From: Phymatolithon calcareum
Taxonomy: Eukaryota > Rhodophyta > Florideophyceae > Hapalidiales
Direction: 5' to 3'
NCBI GenBank assembly: GCA_977006965.1
Contig: OZ345372.1
Span: 868,001 to 932,000, forward strand
DNA: 64,000 nt
Shown piece after piece: positions 19,160 through 30,400 of the stretch (position 1 is its first letter; the number at the start of each line of letters is the position of its first letter). The notes below the pieces were generated by a model, which was not told where the DNA came from, did no database searches, and saw only the letters and a list, made by a program, of their open reading frames with translations. A program made the translations under genes and the position numbers.

Positions 19160-20089
19160 TTATTCTTCTGGTGTTTCATGTTCTTTCGCCTTGACTTCGA
19201 TTTCATCCTCATACTGCAACGCTTGATCAGCTTGGAGCAGAAGATGTGCAATAGATTCGTTATCCACAATATTCAGAGGCACGAAGCTGACCATATTGAA
19301 ATCGTCCAAGAGCGCCCCCATGGCAGCATTAAGACGCAGATGCCGTCTGCTGGTGTGCTGCGAAAGCTCTTCAATAAGATTATCCGTGTCCGGAAACATA
19401 AATTCTTCCAAACGGCGTTGGTCAACGCCTCGAGCCAAATCCATTTTTGAGATGACGTTTATGTGAGGAACTTCGAGCTGTACCATGCAGGAGAGGGCGG
19501 TCAGACATCCGCCGAAAAACTTTGGCGAATCTGCCATAAACTGCGAGTCGAGAAAATACAGCGCTTGAACTCGAAAATCCCATTGATGCAAATGACGGAC
19601 AAGCTCACGCATAAACGGAAAGTGAGTATACAGCTCAATCTGTCCGGGGAGGTCGAAAATAACGTAGTCATTGTCAATAAACTGGTCCAGTTTTTCTTCA
19701 AGCCATTCAATGTTCTCCAACAGAAATTCCATGCAGTAGACAAGCGACCCATTTGGACCCATAGCCATCTCGTCAGCAACCTCATCGACTGAAATCAGTT
19801 CCCTAACGTCGACGGTCACATTGTACTTGAATTCTTCTGCAGCCTATTTAATCGACTGGCGAAATGGGACATTGTCGTTAGAATTTCCTTCATACACCGT
19901 TTCCTTTCCTACTGTACAGAAAGTAGAAAATTGATGAATCGTTCTGTGACGCGCAATGCAACGTACAGGATCAAGATTTATCACATGCAGAATGCGACCA
20001 GAGTCATTGCAATACCTCTGCAGCTCTGCACAGTATGTGCTCTTCCCACTCCCTGCCGGTCCTAATGCCACTTGCGCAAATTTGACCAT
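19160..20089 (-). CDS. GPN3: GPN-loop GTPase 3
   Basis: GPN3 is a small GTPase needed for assembly and nuclear import of RNA polymerase II. Exon 1 is 20089-19967 (41 codons), the intron 19966-19844 (123 bp, GTACGT donor, AATAG acceptor), and exon 2 19843-19160; the joined protein has 268 residues. The P-loop is GPAGSGKST (residues 10-18). The splice junction falls in NLDP-AAEEFKYNVTVDVREL. The GPN motif follows in MGPNGSLVYCMEF. Next are DYVIFDLPGQIELYTHFP, YFLDSQFM and the base-specificity motif SKMD. The order and AAE-F-Y sequence fit GPN3 rather than GPN1 or GPN2. It is divergent from RPLP0. Confidence 0.93.
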
Positions 20090-20422
20090 CGTCAAGACGT
20101 TGGGATGTAACTTAGGCACTTGTTTTCAGTTGGATGTCCAGATCAATCGGTGCTTCGGCTGTGAAAACTTAATTACAGAGATGGGATCATCTTGTAATTA
20201 CAACCCCTACGCTAATAATACTATGACAAGTGTAAAATGCGGCTCGCCGTCGGGTGCTGCGATTCGGATTATCATACCTTCCAGACGAACAATGTATAAG
20301 GTCTCCTTAGACGAACAACTCCATCAAGAAGTCCGCGGCGTCGACGACCGTGCACAGAGCAAAATACGGAGTACTGGCTCCGGCCTTAATTTGTCTCCGT
20401 AACGCTCGAAAATACTTTCAAT
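20090..20422. promoter_or_regulatory. Divergent promoter region GPN3/RPLP0
   Basis: These 333 bp separate the start codons of an RNA polymerase II assembly factor and a highly expressed ribosomal protein. No box is recognised by eye. Confidence 0.45.
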
Positions 20423-21412
20423 ATGCCGGCCATCGCACAGAATGGCACCGATGTGGAGGATGCCAAATTCCTCAAGCCAAAGATGCTGAAGAAGCAGAAA
20501 TATTTTCAGCATCTCCAGAGTGCGTTCGATGAGTATTCCAAGGCTTTCATTGTAAATGCGGACAATGTTGGCAGTAAGCAAATGCAGGAAATTCGTATTG
20601 CGAATCGTTCAGATTGCCTCCTCGTGTTTGGAAAAAACACCCAAATGAAGAAGGCTATTGAGGAGAAGGCTAAGGAGAATCCTGATCTGGACAAGCTTCG
20701 TGAGCATTTGGTCAAGAACGTTGGCTTTGTATTCTGCAAGGGTGATCTCAAGGAGACTCGTGACCGTATTTTGGCCAACAAGGTACCAGCTCCGGCGCGA
20801 GCAGGTGCTCTTGCGCAGGTGGATGTCAGCATTCCGGCCGGTCTTACCGGTATGGAACCGACTCAGACCAGTTTCTTCCAGGCCCTCAACATCCCAACCA
20901 AAATTAACCGCGGCCAAATCGAAATTATGGCTAACGTCAATCTTTTCAAGGCTGGTGACAAGGTGTCTTCTTCTGAAGTTGCTCTTTTGACAAAGATGAA
21001 GATCAAACCGTTTTCTTACGGGCTTGTGTTCACACAGGTCTATGACAACGGAACTGTGTACTCTCCGGATGTCCTTGACATCACTGATGAAAGGCTGCAG
21101 CAGTCCATTCAGGCTGGACTCGCGAACATTGCAAGCATTTCTTTAGCGATTGGTCACCCGACCAAGGCATCGGCTCCGCACTCATTGATGAACGGTCTTA
21201 AGAATCTTGTTTCCATTTCATTGGCGACGGAGTATGTCTGTAAGCCTGCCGAGAAGATCAAGGCTATCCTCGATGATCCCGAGGCCCTTGCCGCCATGGC
21301 AGCAGCTGCGGCCGCTCCTGTCGGTGGTGAAGGTGAAGCAGCTGCAGAGGAAGAACCTGCCGCTGAGTCCGAGTCTGAATCCGATGCTGGTAGTTTTGAT
21401 CTCTTTGATTAA
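20423..21412 (+). CDS. RPLP0: 60S acidic ribosomal protein P0 (uL10)
   Basis: P0 is the base of the ribosomal stalk and binds 28S rRNA, uL11 and P1/P2 dimers to recruit translational GTPases. 329 residues in one exon. Family blocks are visible: KYFQHLQSAFDEYSKAFIVN, ADNVGSKQMQEIR, LRGK-equivalent VFGKNTQMKKAI, KNVGFVFCKGDL, ARAGALAQVDVSIPAG, GLTGMEPTQTSFFQALNIPT and PFSYGLVFTQVYDNG. The C-terminal Ala/Glu-rich hinge ends in the acidic ESESDAGSFDLFD tail used to bind elongation factors. The tail has FDLFD rather than the common MGFGLFD-type ending. Confidence 0.97.
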   Translation: MPAIAQNGTDVEDAKFLKPKMLKKQKYFQHLQSAFDEYSKAFIVNADNVGSKQMQEIRIANRSDCLLVFGKNTQMKKAIEEKAKENPDLDKLREHLVKNVGFVFCKGDLKETRDRILANKVPAPARAGALAQVDVSIPAGLTGMEPTQTSFFQALNIPTKINRGQIEIMANVNLFKAGDKVSSSEVALLTKMKIKPFSYGLVFTQVYDNGTVYSPDVLDITDERLQQSIQAGLANIASISLAIGHPTKASAPHSLMNGLKNLVSISLATEYVCKPAEKIKAILDDPEALAAMAAAAAAPVGGEGEAAAEEEPAAESESESDAGSFDLFD

Positions 21413-23425
21413 ACTACTTATTCGCTTGGAGTCGTTCTTCCTGATAATTTCCTTGTACGCTGCTTGTGCTTCCGTAGTCAGATTGGCCATCAGCGATCAA
21501 AGCATGTAGGCGGTTGAAGCTGTCAATCTGAGGCCTTCAATTTGCGTGACATCATCGAAGATGAAGAGTGGTCATCAGACCTCTTTGTTGCCTAATGTTT
21601 CACAACATTCCATCCGCTGAAGTAGATCACCTCCAACCCTGAACCCGTGAAAGTGTCGCATTGAGAATCTAGCGGACTGGGACATGTTAGTCGCGTAAGC
21701 CGGATTGAAGTCCAAAATCATAGCAAACGAGCACAGTCCTGTTCACGGTGTAATTGGCCGTGGCGGATAATGCCTGGGGTCCACAGTGATAGGGAAATTT
21801 CACATTCATGGTCGGAGAGTGAAACTCTTGGCCATTTTGTAGCCTGAGTAAAGGGGACATCGATCGTCTTCTGGGAGTTGATATTCTCACTCTCGTCCAC
21901 TCACGCGAAGCAACCACATCTTTCGAGTTGATGACAGTGAAGTGAAGTGATTGTCTACACCTTCTTGATCCCAATCTGATGAAGAAGCGCCTGGGAGGTA
22001 GCATTGTGGGTTGCAACTTGCAATTCACAGTGCTACAGTTGGTCAGTGTGGATAGTCGAGGGGCATAAAAATATGTAACAAGAGTAACAACTTAAGCGCG
22101 CGAACAGCCAAATTCAAAACCCCTATGTTTGGAGGTGGCCGTGATCATTCCTCACTGAAAAGATCAGCTTTTTTCCTTGCGTGCCTCGGAAACCGTGCGT
22201 GCTTCCCATGGTCTGATACCGAGGCAAAAGCGACACTCTAACACGCCAATTTACTTGCCATGAACAATGAGCATGACGACTCTCTGGTCGATGAGGAAAT
22301 CTAGGCGGGATGCACATCGTAATCGTTTCTTCATAAAATGGCTCAAATGTGCGAGGACCAAACCAATCCCCACAACTGGACAAGGGTTGTCCCTGGTTGT
22401 GTCACACCAGAAGATCGAGTCATCGTCAAATTTGTTTAACACACCCGTCGCCTAAGAGTGGGCCCGAGATTTGCACGCCCGAAAAAGTCATCTATACGAA
22501 ATCGATTTCCGAAGTAAATAATTTTTATATCAATCGAAAGGGAACATTTTATAGACATAGATCCAGAAAACCAGGGCCTGCGCAGTTTTCGTTTTTGCTC
22601 CACAAGCCTCCAAAGAAGTCGTACATCACTTTTTCGTGGTACTCCGAAAAAAAGACAAACAACTTGAAGCAGTTGTTTTGGCAGGAATATTGTTCGAAAA
22701 TCATGTATCATACGCAACGAGTACGAGAGTAGAAATGGAATGTGGAACCTGAAGGGAGATTGGAGGGTCCTATTTTGGATAGTGGAATATGCCCACCACT
22801 CTGTGCACAATTCCACATCACCAACGCCATGTACTGACAGCAAAATTTGCCCATGCAGTATGCACTGTGCTTTGAGAAAGGCACACAGCATTCGATACTA
22901 CACAGTTCCGTAAATATGTATCATAGTGGTGTTTTGTGGGTTTTTCGTACCCTCAGGTTACTTGTCTTTCCCGCGAAAGGTAGGTCTTCGTCGCTCTCTC
23001 CAGCTCCAAGGAGCACGTTAAGCGGAAAAACAACGCGTTAATGTTATCAAGATCGTCCTCAGCTTTCCAACGAACCAAAAAATTTGCGATCGGCAAATAT
23101 TTTACGAAATTCGTGCCTTTCAGAACCCTTCAAAAGGTACTTTTTCGGGTGCACTCCTAGCCGACGGGTGTGTTAAAAGCTTTGTCCTACGTTTTGAATA
23201 TTTTCAATTATTTTCGAAAAGTGTAAATACTCCGATCCTCCTGTCGATCTGAAATGACCTGAAACCATCCGCAAAAATCCCCGCTGACACGCAGGGGAAG
23301 TAGCGCTACCAAATCTCTCTCTCTTTCTGCTGTGCATCTGAAAGTTTCTGGTGGCGAGCCATTACTGAGGTCGTGTCCACATTATCTTCTGCCGCGCCGT
23401 TCATCCTTCGTCTGGCCGCTCAGCT
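21413..23425. other. Gene-poor intergenic region
   Basis: In 2 kb I find no supported gene. Minus-strand frames at 21687-22028 and 22436-22891 lack recognisable motifs. The former contains KFPYHCGPQALSATANYTV and could be the end of a secreted protein, but no good start or upstream exon is seen. Confidence 0.45.
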
Positions 23426-23983
23426 ATGACTTTGTTCTTCATAGTAGCATTGCCAAGCATGCATTTAAAAGCTATGCGAGGTCAGGTGGTGATGGCGCGA
23501 AGACGAAGCTTTAAACGAACTCCGGGGCCATCTCCCACCCCACCGGAAAAACGTGTGCAACTGGAGAAAATTGGGCGCGAGTTTGGCGTGCTACCTGCGC
23601 AGCCGGGACAAGACCTGGATAAGCAGTTCAATACAACAGAGAAGGTGACCTCTGCGAAAGAAACAACGCTGTATACTGCACTTGCGGAGATAGCTGGTGT
23701 GGATACGCTTGAAAAATTGGAGGTTGCTACATTTTACTCGCTTGGTGGTCTACTAACGGCTTTCATTGCGCTCGGTCTCGCCATTTCAAGTGCCGCTTTT
23801 TATAAGGCTGTCGAAAAGCCTGTGCCTGGTGTACTGGACTCTTTTTTGAATAACGCGGAGCCTCTGTTCACACCTACTGTTGTCGTTTTTCTTATACTGT
23901 CATCTATTCTGGGCATCTACAAGCAATCACAGCTCAATTCGGGTGCTACTGGCTACAGCGAGGACAAAGGCAGTGGCGACTAA
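23426..23983 (+). CDS. Small predicted organelle membrane protein (185 residues)
   Basis: An ATG at 23426 opens 185 codons. The first 35 residues are hydrophobic then basic (a possible signal or transit sequence, ending near MARRRSFKRTPG). A polar central region follows. There are two transmembrane segments: FYSLGGLLTAFIALGLAISSAAF (about residues 100-122) and TPTVVVFLILSSILGIYK (about 150-167). The C-terminus is short and acidic. The Gly/Ala-rich helix pair and basic leader resemble plastid thylakoid or envelope proteins of photosynthetic eukaryotes, but I cannot name the family. The first bases of the 23975-24560 repeat overlap its stop codon. Confidence 0.7.
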   Translation: MTLFFIVALPSMHLKAMRGQVVMARRRSFKRTPGPSPTPPEKRVQLEKIGREFGVLPAQPGQDLDKQFNTTEKVTSAKETTLYTALAEIAGVDTLEKLEVATFYSLGGLLTAFIALGLAISSAAFYKAVEKPVPGVLDSFLNNAEPLFTPTVVVFLILSSILGIYKQSQLNSGATGYSEDKGSGD

Positions 23984-24560
23984 ATTATTGGCATCGCAGT
24001 TAGAAGAATTGATGACGTCCGTTCAGGCTCTGACCGCAGCAGCCCGTGTTTCGCGGCCCTATTCCAAATTCTGGTCCATACGAGAACAGAAAGCACTGCG
24101 TACTGCTAATATGTCCTATAGCAAGTCCTAACATGCTTTCAGAATTGTCGCACGTTCACTTGAGATGCTTTCTTCGTCCACTGCGCGAAAGATTGGCACA
24201 CGTCAGAGAGCGTAATTCTCTTTCGAACTGGTCCGTGTGCGCCTTTCGATGTACGAGAGGGAAGAACACCGAAATGGTTCCATTGGACGGAGGAATTCAG
24301 AAGCGTGGTAACCTGGAGCGTTCTTCTCATCACTCTCGTCACGCAAGCAGGGAAGAAGATTCCATTCGAAGAGTGTTGCTCCTGGCAGGACGGTGGACCT
24401 CTGCACGAGATCGACGGACCTGAATAGTACCATAATCGCGGAAGACTGCATAAATGGCATGAGGGAATGATGCGGGAGATACGATATATTACCAGTGCAT
24501 CGTCCAACTGGCAGATCACGTCGTGCTGGCAATTGTCGCCGAGTCGAGGCAGATTATGAT
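23975..24560 (+). repeat. Diverged dispersed repeat, copy A
   Basis: This matches 29770-30400 in the same orientation at low but clear similarity. Shared words include GCAGCCCGTGTTTCGCGGCC-like sequence near the start, ACACGTCAGAGAG, CGAGAGGGAAGAAC and CATCGTCCAACTGGCAGATC. Minus-strand frames of both copies begin MPARRDLP-GRC. It starts around the stop codon of the preceding membrane-protein gene. Confidence 0.7.
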
Positions 24561-25313
24561 ACGAATTAACTACCCCATGAGTAAGCTCGCAAATTCCCAC
24601 CATTTGTACCAGTTGTGGTACCTGTACACATGTTTTGGTAGGAAAATTATGATAAAGGATCCAAACATAGCGCATACAACGCGCTTCTTCTGTTTGCAAA
24701 AAAAAGTCGAGGGAGAGCCTCCGAGAAATAATTGAATTTCGCGTTTCTCGTTCGTACTCTACAGCTGCCGCTCAAAAGCAAATCCGTGCCCGTCTTAATT
24801 TCGGTTAGCATCGCTTTCTAGTCCGGAGTTTACCTTGCCCTGTTCGACTGAGTCCAGCCCGACGCGTTATATCGCCTCCCCGCGTTCATGCGGCTTGCAA
24901 GGACAACCCGACTGAGCCGTGTTCTTATTCCACCATATTGCAGGCGTTCTGCACGGCCGAAATTCCCCGGATTTTTTCTGTCCGTCCGCGAAACCTGCTG
25001 CGGCCCAATTCGGCTGGTAGCACTAATATCGCTCCACGCGGTTTCAATCTCTGGGGCTGGTTGGTTGAGACGAAGCATCGCGCAGTGGTTAGAGCTTCGT
25101 TTGCACCGAGGCGTCATTAAGTTTTTGGCACCTCCAAATTTGATTTGCGTTTCCGCGCCGGTCATATCCCGCCGAATACTGCGAGTATAGGGTGTTACGG
25201 AAGGGATCGCGGCTCGTGAAAATTTTGCACCTTGTGCTTTCTCGGCTCCGCCCCCCTGTTGGTGCCGTCCGCGGCAAACTTTGAGGTTGGTATACATTCA
25301 GAGCTCTATTTTA
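24561..25313. other. Intergenic region upstream of MED14
   Basis: About 750 bp without a supported gene. A segment at 25076-25118 resembles the D and anticodon arms of a tRNA-Ala(UGC), but no T-arm or matching acceptor strand follows (see rejected items). Confidence 0.45.
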
Positions 25314-28300
25314 ATGGATCTCGGGAATTCTCAGCCATGCGAACTAAAGCATTTAGCTTTAAATGCAGCACACACGGCGTATAAAGAGCTTCGCTCGTTG
25401 CTTGATGCTCTCCCCAGCAAGGTAAGTACCAGCTCCTCATTCTTCCGTGTGAAAGACTTCGCTTCTTTGTTACAGCGTTAGTCGTCTGAAATGCATTCGA
25501 GAACGCTACGTTGCGCGATGAAGAATGCATATTTGTACGTTTACTGCGCTCAGTTCAACCAGTGAAATTTAGAACTGACCACGTCTTGTGCATTTGTTTT
25601 CCTTTCGACTGCGGTCTTAACGGGTGTGTGGTTCGCCAACTGCAGGGTAATACAGAGCGGAAAACTGCTATATTGGACTTCGCCCTCCAGACGCGACATC
25701 GTATGGCGAGATTGCTTGGGGCCACGAGATGGGCAAGGGAATACGGTACCAGAATCAACGCCGCCACAAACATGGAGATGCGGTACAACGGGCGAACTAC
25801 ACTTCTTGATGACATCGCTGACCGTCTCTGGGCCATGCACTGTCAAAATATTGACAAACCGTTGCCTGCCTCAGAACTGGGTGTCGCTGTCGATGCCATT
25901 ACTACGGGTTCTTACAATCAGTTCCCGCGATTACCGGAAATATCGCTTGGAATTGAAGAGTCTGGTCCGATGCAAGACGCATTTAACGCAGGTCCTTTTA
26001 ACAGCAGCGGCAACTCGTTGGTGAATGAAAGCACACAAGGGCTTGGTTTGGCGACAAGGAATAGCATCCGTGATTCTATAGGGTGCGTACCGGGAATCGA
26101 AGTTGTAGCATGGCGCGTCGGAGCGGCTGATGTTTGCGTGCGAATCGGTGTTCCCGGGCTGTGGGCGGCAAACATTTCTCTAAATGGCCTTGATACCACA
26201 ACGGCTGTTTTCCGCTGTCATCAGCTCTCCATCTTTGTATCGAGCGATCCAGACGCGGCAGGTGCAGTCGGGAAAAATTGCGCACCTTCACGTGATGACC
26301 ACCCGGAATCTATGCGAAACTCCATTTCTCCAACGGAGGAATCCATGCTATGCAGGCTAGCCGATGACCGCATGGCGGAGGCGGCTGCCGCTGCCAGCAC
26401 CGCAGTGTCCATGGATGCACAGGTGGACCGAACGCAAGTCATGCTGAGCGCATTTCGCGAGTTGCTTTGTGTTGAAGTCTGTGCGCCACTTGTGATGGGG
26501 CACTTGAGGTCTCAGGGGGAAGCTCTCAGAAGCAGTATATGGGGCGATGCCATTGAAGTGCAGGGCTGTGAACCGGAAACACCTCGGAAGACGCCGATTA
26601 CAATTCAGTACTGGTTGAATTGCAGCAGCACTGCAAGTCTGACAGTTACAGAGTATAATGGATCCAAGGCAGCACTGGAAGAAACTCGCAAGTCCATAAT
26701 TGCAATGCACCAAAGAGAAAATTCTAAGGAGGACCCGGAAGACTCTTCCGTTCAAATCTCAAAGAGAAAGCTTATTGTCATCACTCACAACCCGCCACTT
26801 CCTGGATACGCAGGAAAAGACTATTTCAGTTTCATTGAATACCAGGCGAACTGTCTGAATCTTGAAAAACTTATTGAAGCTTGTATCAGAGTTCGATCTT
26901 CTGCAAGGCTTTTGAGTATCGCCGATGCCATCTTGCAGCAAAGGGAAAAACTTAAAGTTCACCCCAAATGTCTAACCATTCGAAGCACATGTACAGGAAA
27001 CGAAGAACGAGTCAGGCAAATGGGGACCAGGAGAATTTTTTCTGACACAAGCGATGAAGCTCTTGTGGTGCATCTACATCCGGACCGTTGTACTGGTCTT
27101 GATATACGCATTGCTGCCCGAACCGGGGGACTCAGGGTGAGACCATTCGGTTCTGCATCTCTCTCTGTCGCTACTTCTAAGAGACAAAAGGAAGGTCTAC
27201 TATGGTCTGGTCATCGACAAATCAAGTCGAAATCGGAGGAGGAACTCATTGTATCCCAAGTACTCTTCAGTGTTCGAAGTAACTGCAAGTTGGACGCAGC
27301 CGCTCGTGCCGTGTGTGCGTTGGATATTGGTGTTTCCAACACTCTACCTCCGGGAACGGCATCAGTAGCTGCAACGGCGTCCGCTGAGCGTGCTGCTAGT
27401 CAATTGGTTCCACCGTTTGCACCATTGGAACGCAGATCTCCGCGGAGATTTTTGACGTTATCGCCCCCACCGCCTGCAAAGGATCCCTTGAATGGCATAG
27501 AGCACTCATTTGTGACTGCGGTTGATACTAATGTTCGAGGGTGCTTATCTCGAGATGGAACTACTTCAAAGAGACCAAGGTTGACATATGCCACTACAAG
27601 CGATGCCCTTGTTTTTATTCAAGAGAGCTCATTTGCGAACGACGACAGATGCCAACTGGATAGACCACATAAGCGACCGAGAACTGGAGATGCGATCTAT
27701 CGACCAGGACCTGGAGATATGGATGATGTGGACAGATATAGCGGGAGCGCGGCAGCCGCGGCCGCATGGGCTGTCACGCGCGACGTTGTTGAAAGACGCC
27801 TTCGCCGCGATTCGTTACTTCGTGCTTTCGTAGCGGCGAATGTTGCATCCGCGGCACACACCCATCATATGAAATCTGGGGATGAGGGCGCATTGCATCT
27901 CGAATCCGCTTCAAGAGTGTTATTGAAAGTCAAGAGTGAGCCGCTTCCTGTGCGGAGGGCAGAATTGCTTTTGCGCGGCAGTGATGCATGGCAGGTGCGA
28001 TTATCATTATTACCACCGATATTCGACAGCACCGATGCAGCTCTCGCTACTGATTCTGGGTCCAACGGCAATACTATACCCGGCACAGCGTACAGAAGAA
28101 AACGCAATAATGGCGGGGACGATGGCAATTTATGGACAGTTGGAGTGGCGTGCGGCGGGTCGCAACTTACTTTTACGTACCCGTCGGCAAACGCAGCATC
28201 TGTGCGGAGCTTCTTCCGCGATCTCACAAGAGCGCGTACCGCGGCGGCATTGGCGCGTGGAGTACCTCCCTCGCCGTTTTATCGAGTGCTGCGAAGATCA

Positions 28301-29077
28301 CCTGTGCGAATTGTCGTCGGTATCGGACCTTTTCATTCGCAGCCGAATGCGATTTCGGCGAATGGAACTGTGGCTGCGAACGCGGAGCAAATAACCCCGT
28401 CGTACACGGCGACTGTGGAGTATGTGTATTCTAAGGGAAACAGTGGTGGATTCAGCCTGAATTTCTCGCCCACGAAGCAGACTATGCAGGAGCTGGCGCC
28501 GCTCATTGAGGAGGCGTTGGACGCGTCCGGCGGACAGGTCGGTGGAATTCTAGCCGGCCTTCTAGAGCGAGCGTGCCCGGTCGCAGCGGCGGCAGAAGCC
28601 GCTGTTCGCGAGCGGGGAAACGGAAGAATCCGGTTTGTGACGGCGCTGCGAGTGAGGGCTGTATTCGCGGGTATCGAGCTAGTGCCGCAATCGGACGTGT
28701 TGGCCAATAGCGGAGCACAACGGCAGCAGACGCAGCAAAGCAGTGGCAAGTTGCGCGGCCAGCAGGTGGCGCACGCAGTGGACGTGGATGCGCGCGGGGG
28801 TGGTGGCGTCGTGACTGTGATTGACGTAGGGCGCGCGACTGCCGTGATGATACAACAGGGATTTGCCAACCGTAGCGGAGCGTCCGGCGGAGGCTCGTCA
28901 GGTTCCCATCGCCGGAGTAGCGATTTCGTACTCGTGCCGAAATGGGACGAAATTGTCGCCGCGTTCTGCAGACAGGGATATGCTGAAGCACAGCGCGCGG
29001 GTTCCACAGTGGTAGTGCAAATGAGCAGGCTGGAACAGTTTCTTACCGCTCTAGTGTCATCTGTGAAACCGCAATAG
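25314..29077 (+). CDS. MED14: Mediator subunit 14 (MED14/RGR1)
   Basis: MED14 is the backbone subunit of Mediator, linking head, middle and tail modules to RNA polymerase II transcription. Exon 1 is 25314-25421 (36 codons), the intron 25422-25645 (GTAAGT donor, CTGCAG acceptor), and exon 2 25646-29077; the joined protein has 1179 residues. The N-terminal MED14 domain shows AYKELRSLLDALPSK, then KTAILDFALQTRHRMARLL, LWAMHCQNIDKPLPASELG and AVDAITTGSYNQFPRLPE, the family hallmark. The rest is diverged. The last third is rich in Ala, Gly and Arg and more GC-rich than the N-terminal part. It is shorter than animal MED14. Confidence 0.85.
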
Positions 29078-29769
29078 TGAAATGCAACGCCCGGACTGGA
29101 CCATGACGGTGAGACGGTGCTTCATTTCCGTGGTGCACCTTTCACAAGGCCGTCGTGGCGCTTTTTATACAGGATGGGTTGTAATGTAAAGCACAACTAA
29201 CAAAGCTGTCATGATAACTGTTCTATAGTATTTTTAGGCGCTTGTTTGAAGTGCTGTAAAGTTTTACCAACTGCGACGTAAAGTCCCATAAGTCAATTAA
29301 GCTCAGACGCATGGACCAGTCTCCAGTACTGCGCCTCCTCGTTCGCGTATGGCAGAACGGACTGACCTTAATCATGTGTGTCACATTCTCAAAAAGCGCC
29401 ACACTTTCCTTCGGTGTGGAAAACGCTTTTTTGCCTTCATCTCATAGAATATCACTTCTTTTCTTCGGCAGAAAAGAGTAGCAGATTCTTCTTACCAGCC
29501 CCATGCGCTGGGGTTGCGTGGAGGCATCAGTGACGGCGGCGGCATCAGTGCTAGCGACCGGGGAGAACGGTAGCAGAGACAACAACAATCGAAGACAAAG
29601 TTTACGGTGATGCAAACAGGAGCCACGTCGGAACTGATGCGCGCGAGTCTTGTTCAAGGGGGCAGGCAAAGCTATACATGGGCCTACGAAGCATAGGTAC
29701 CCCCAAGAATAGTATGCGCAAAGTTGGGAACGTCAACTTGCAAACAAAGCAGTAATAAGGCCATGCACA
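29078..29769. other. Intergenic region
   Basis: About 690 bp downstream of MED14. A minus-strand 75-codon frame (29442-29669) has no recognisable motif. Nothing else is seen. Confidence 0.5.
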
Positions 29770-30400
29770 CTGCGACTAGATTGTTAGCATCGGCCTTCGG
29801 AGGAATTGATAACCTCCGCTCAGGCTCTCACTGCCGCTGCCCGTGTTTCGCGGCCCTTTTCCGAGTTCTCCCCATCCGAGTTGGTCAGCCAAACTTAATG
29901 CCACAATATCTTAAGACCTTGGAGATTCGAAGGCGCCACTTGCTGCCAATTTGTTCTATGGCAAGACCTAAAACGTTCTCACAATTGTTCCAGTTCTCAC
30001 TTGAGGTGCTTTCTCCGTCCATCTCACAAACGATTGGTACACGTCAGAGAGCGGAATACTCTTTGGCATCATTCCAGTTGCGCCTGTCCTTGCGCGAGAG
30101 GGAAGAACAAAACCAAGATTGCGGCAACATTGAGGAATTCAGAAGCATGTTCTGACGTGAGTCGTTTCTCATCACCCGGGTTGGGAAAACGATGTCATTC
30201 CAGGAGTGTCGCTCTGACAGGACGGAATACCTCTGCGCATGGTCAGTGCAAATGAACAGCACAACAACCGCGGCAGGCTGCATGACTGGCCGGACAGAAT
30301 GATGTGGCAGATCCGGTGGAACACTGCCGCATCGTCCAAGTGGCAGATCGCGTCTTGCTGGCAATTCCCGTCAAAGTTGAGGCTGCGTTTGAGGAGGCTA
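29770..30400 (+). repeat. Diverged dispersed repeat, copy B
   Basis: Second copy of the 23975-24560 repeat, in direct orientation. Similarity begins at GCGACTAGATTGTTAGCATCG and fades after GCTGGCAATTCCCGTCAAAG. Both copies carry several indels relative to each other, and no intact frame is preserved. Confidence 0.7.

Noticed and set aside
25076-25118. tRNA-Ala(UGC)-like D-arm and anticodon arm (GCGCAGTGGTTAGAGC, CTTCG-TTTGCAC-CGAGG)
   Set aside because: No T-arm with TTCGA/TTCAA follows, no complementary acceptor strand is found upstream (permuted) or downstream, and the D-stem has a mismatch. Probably chance or a tRNA-derived fragment.
28333-29007. 224-codon minus-strand frame, Arg/Pro/Ala-rich
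   Set aside because: Antisense shadow of the GC-rich MED14 C-terminal region.
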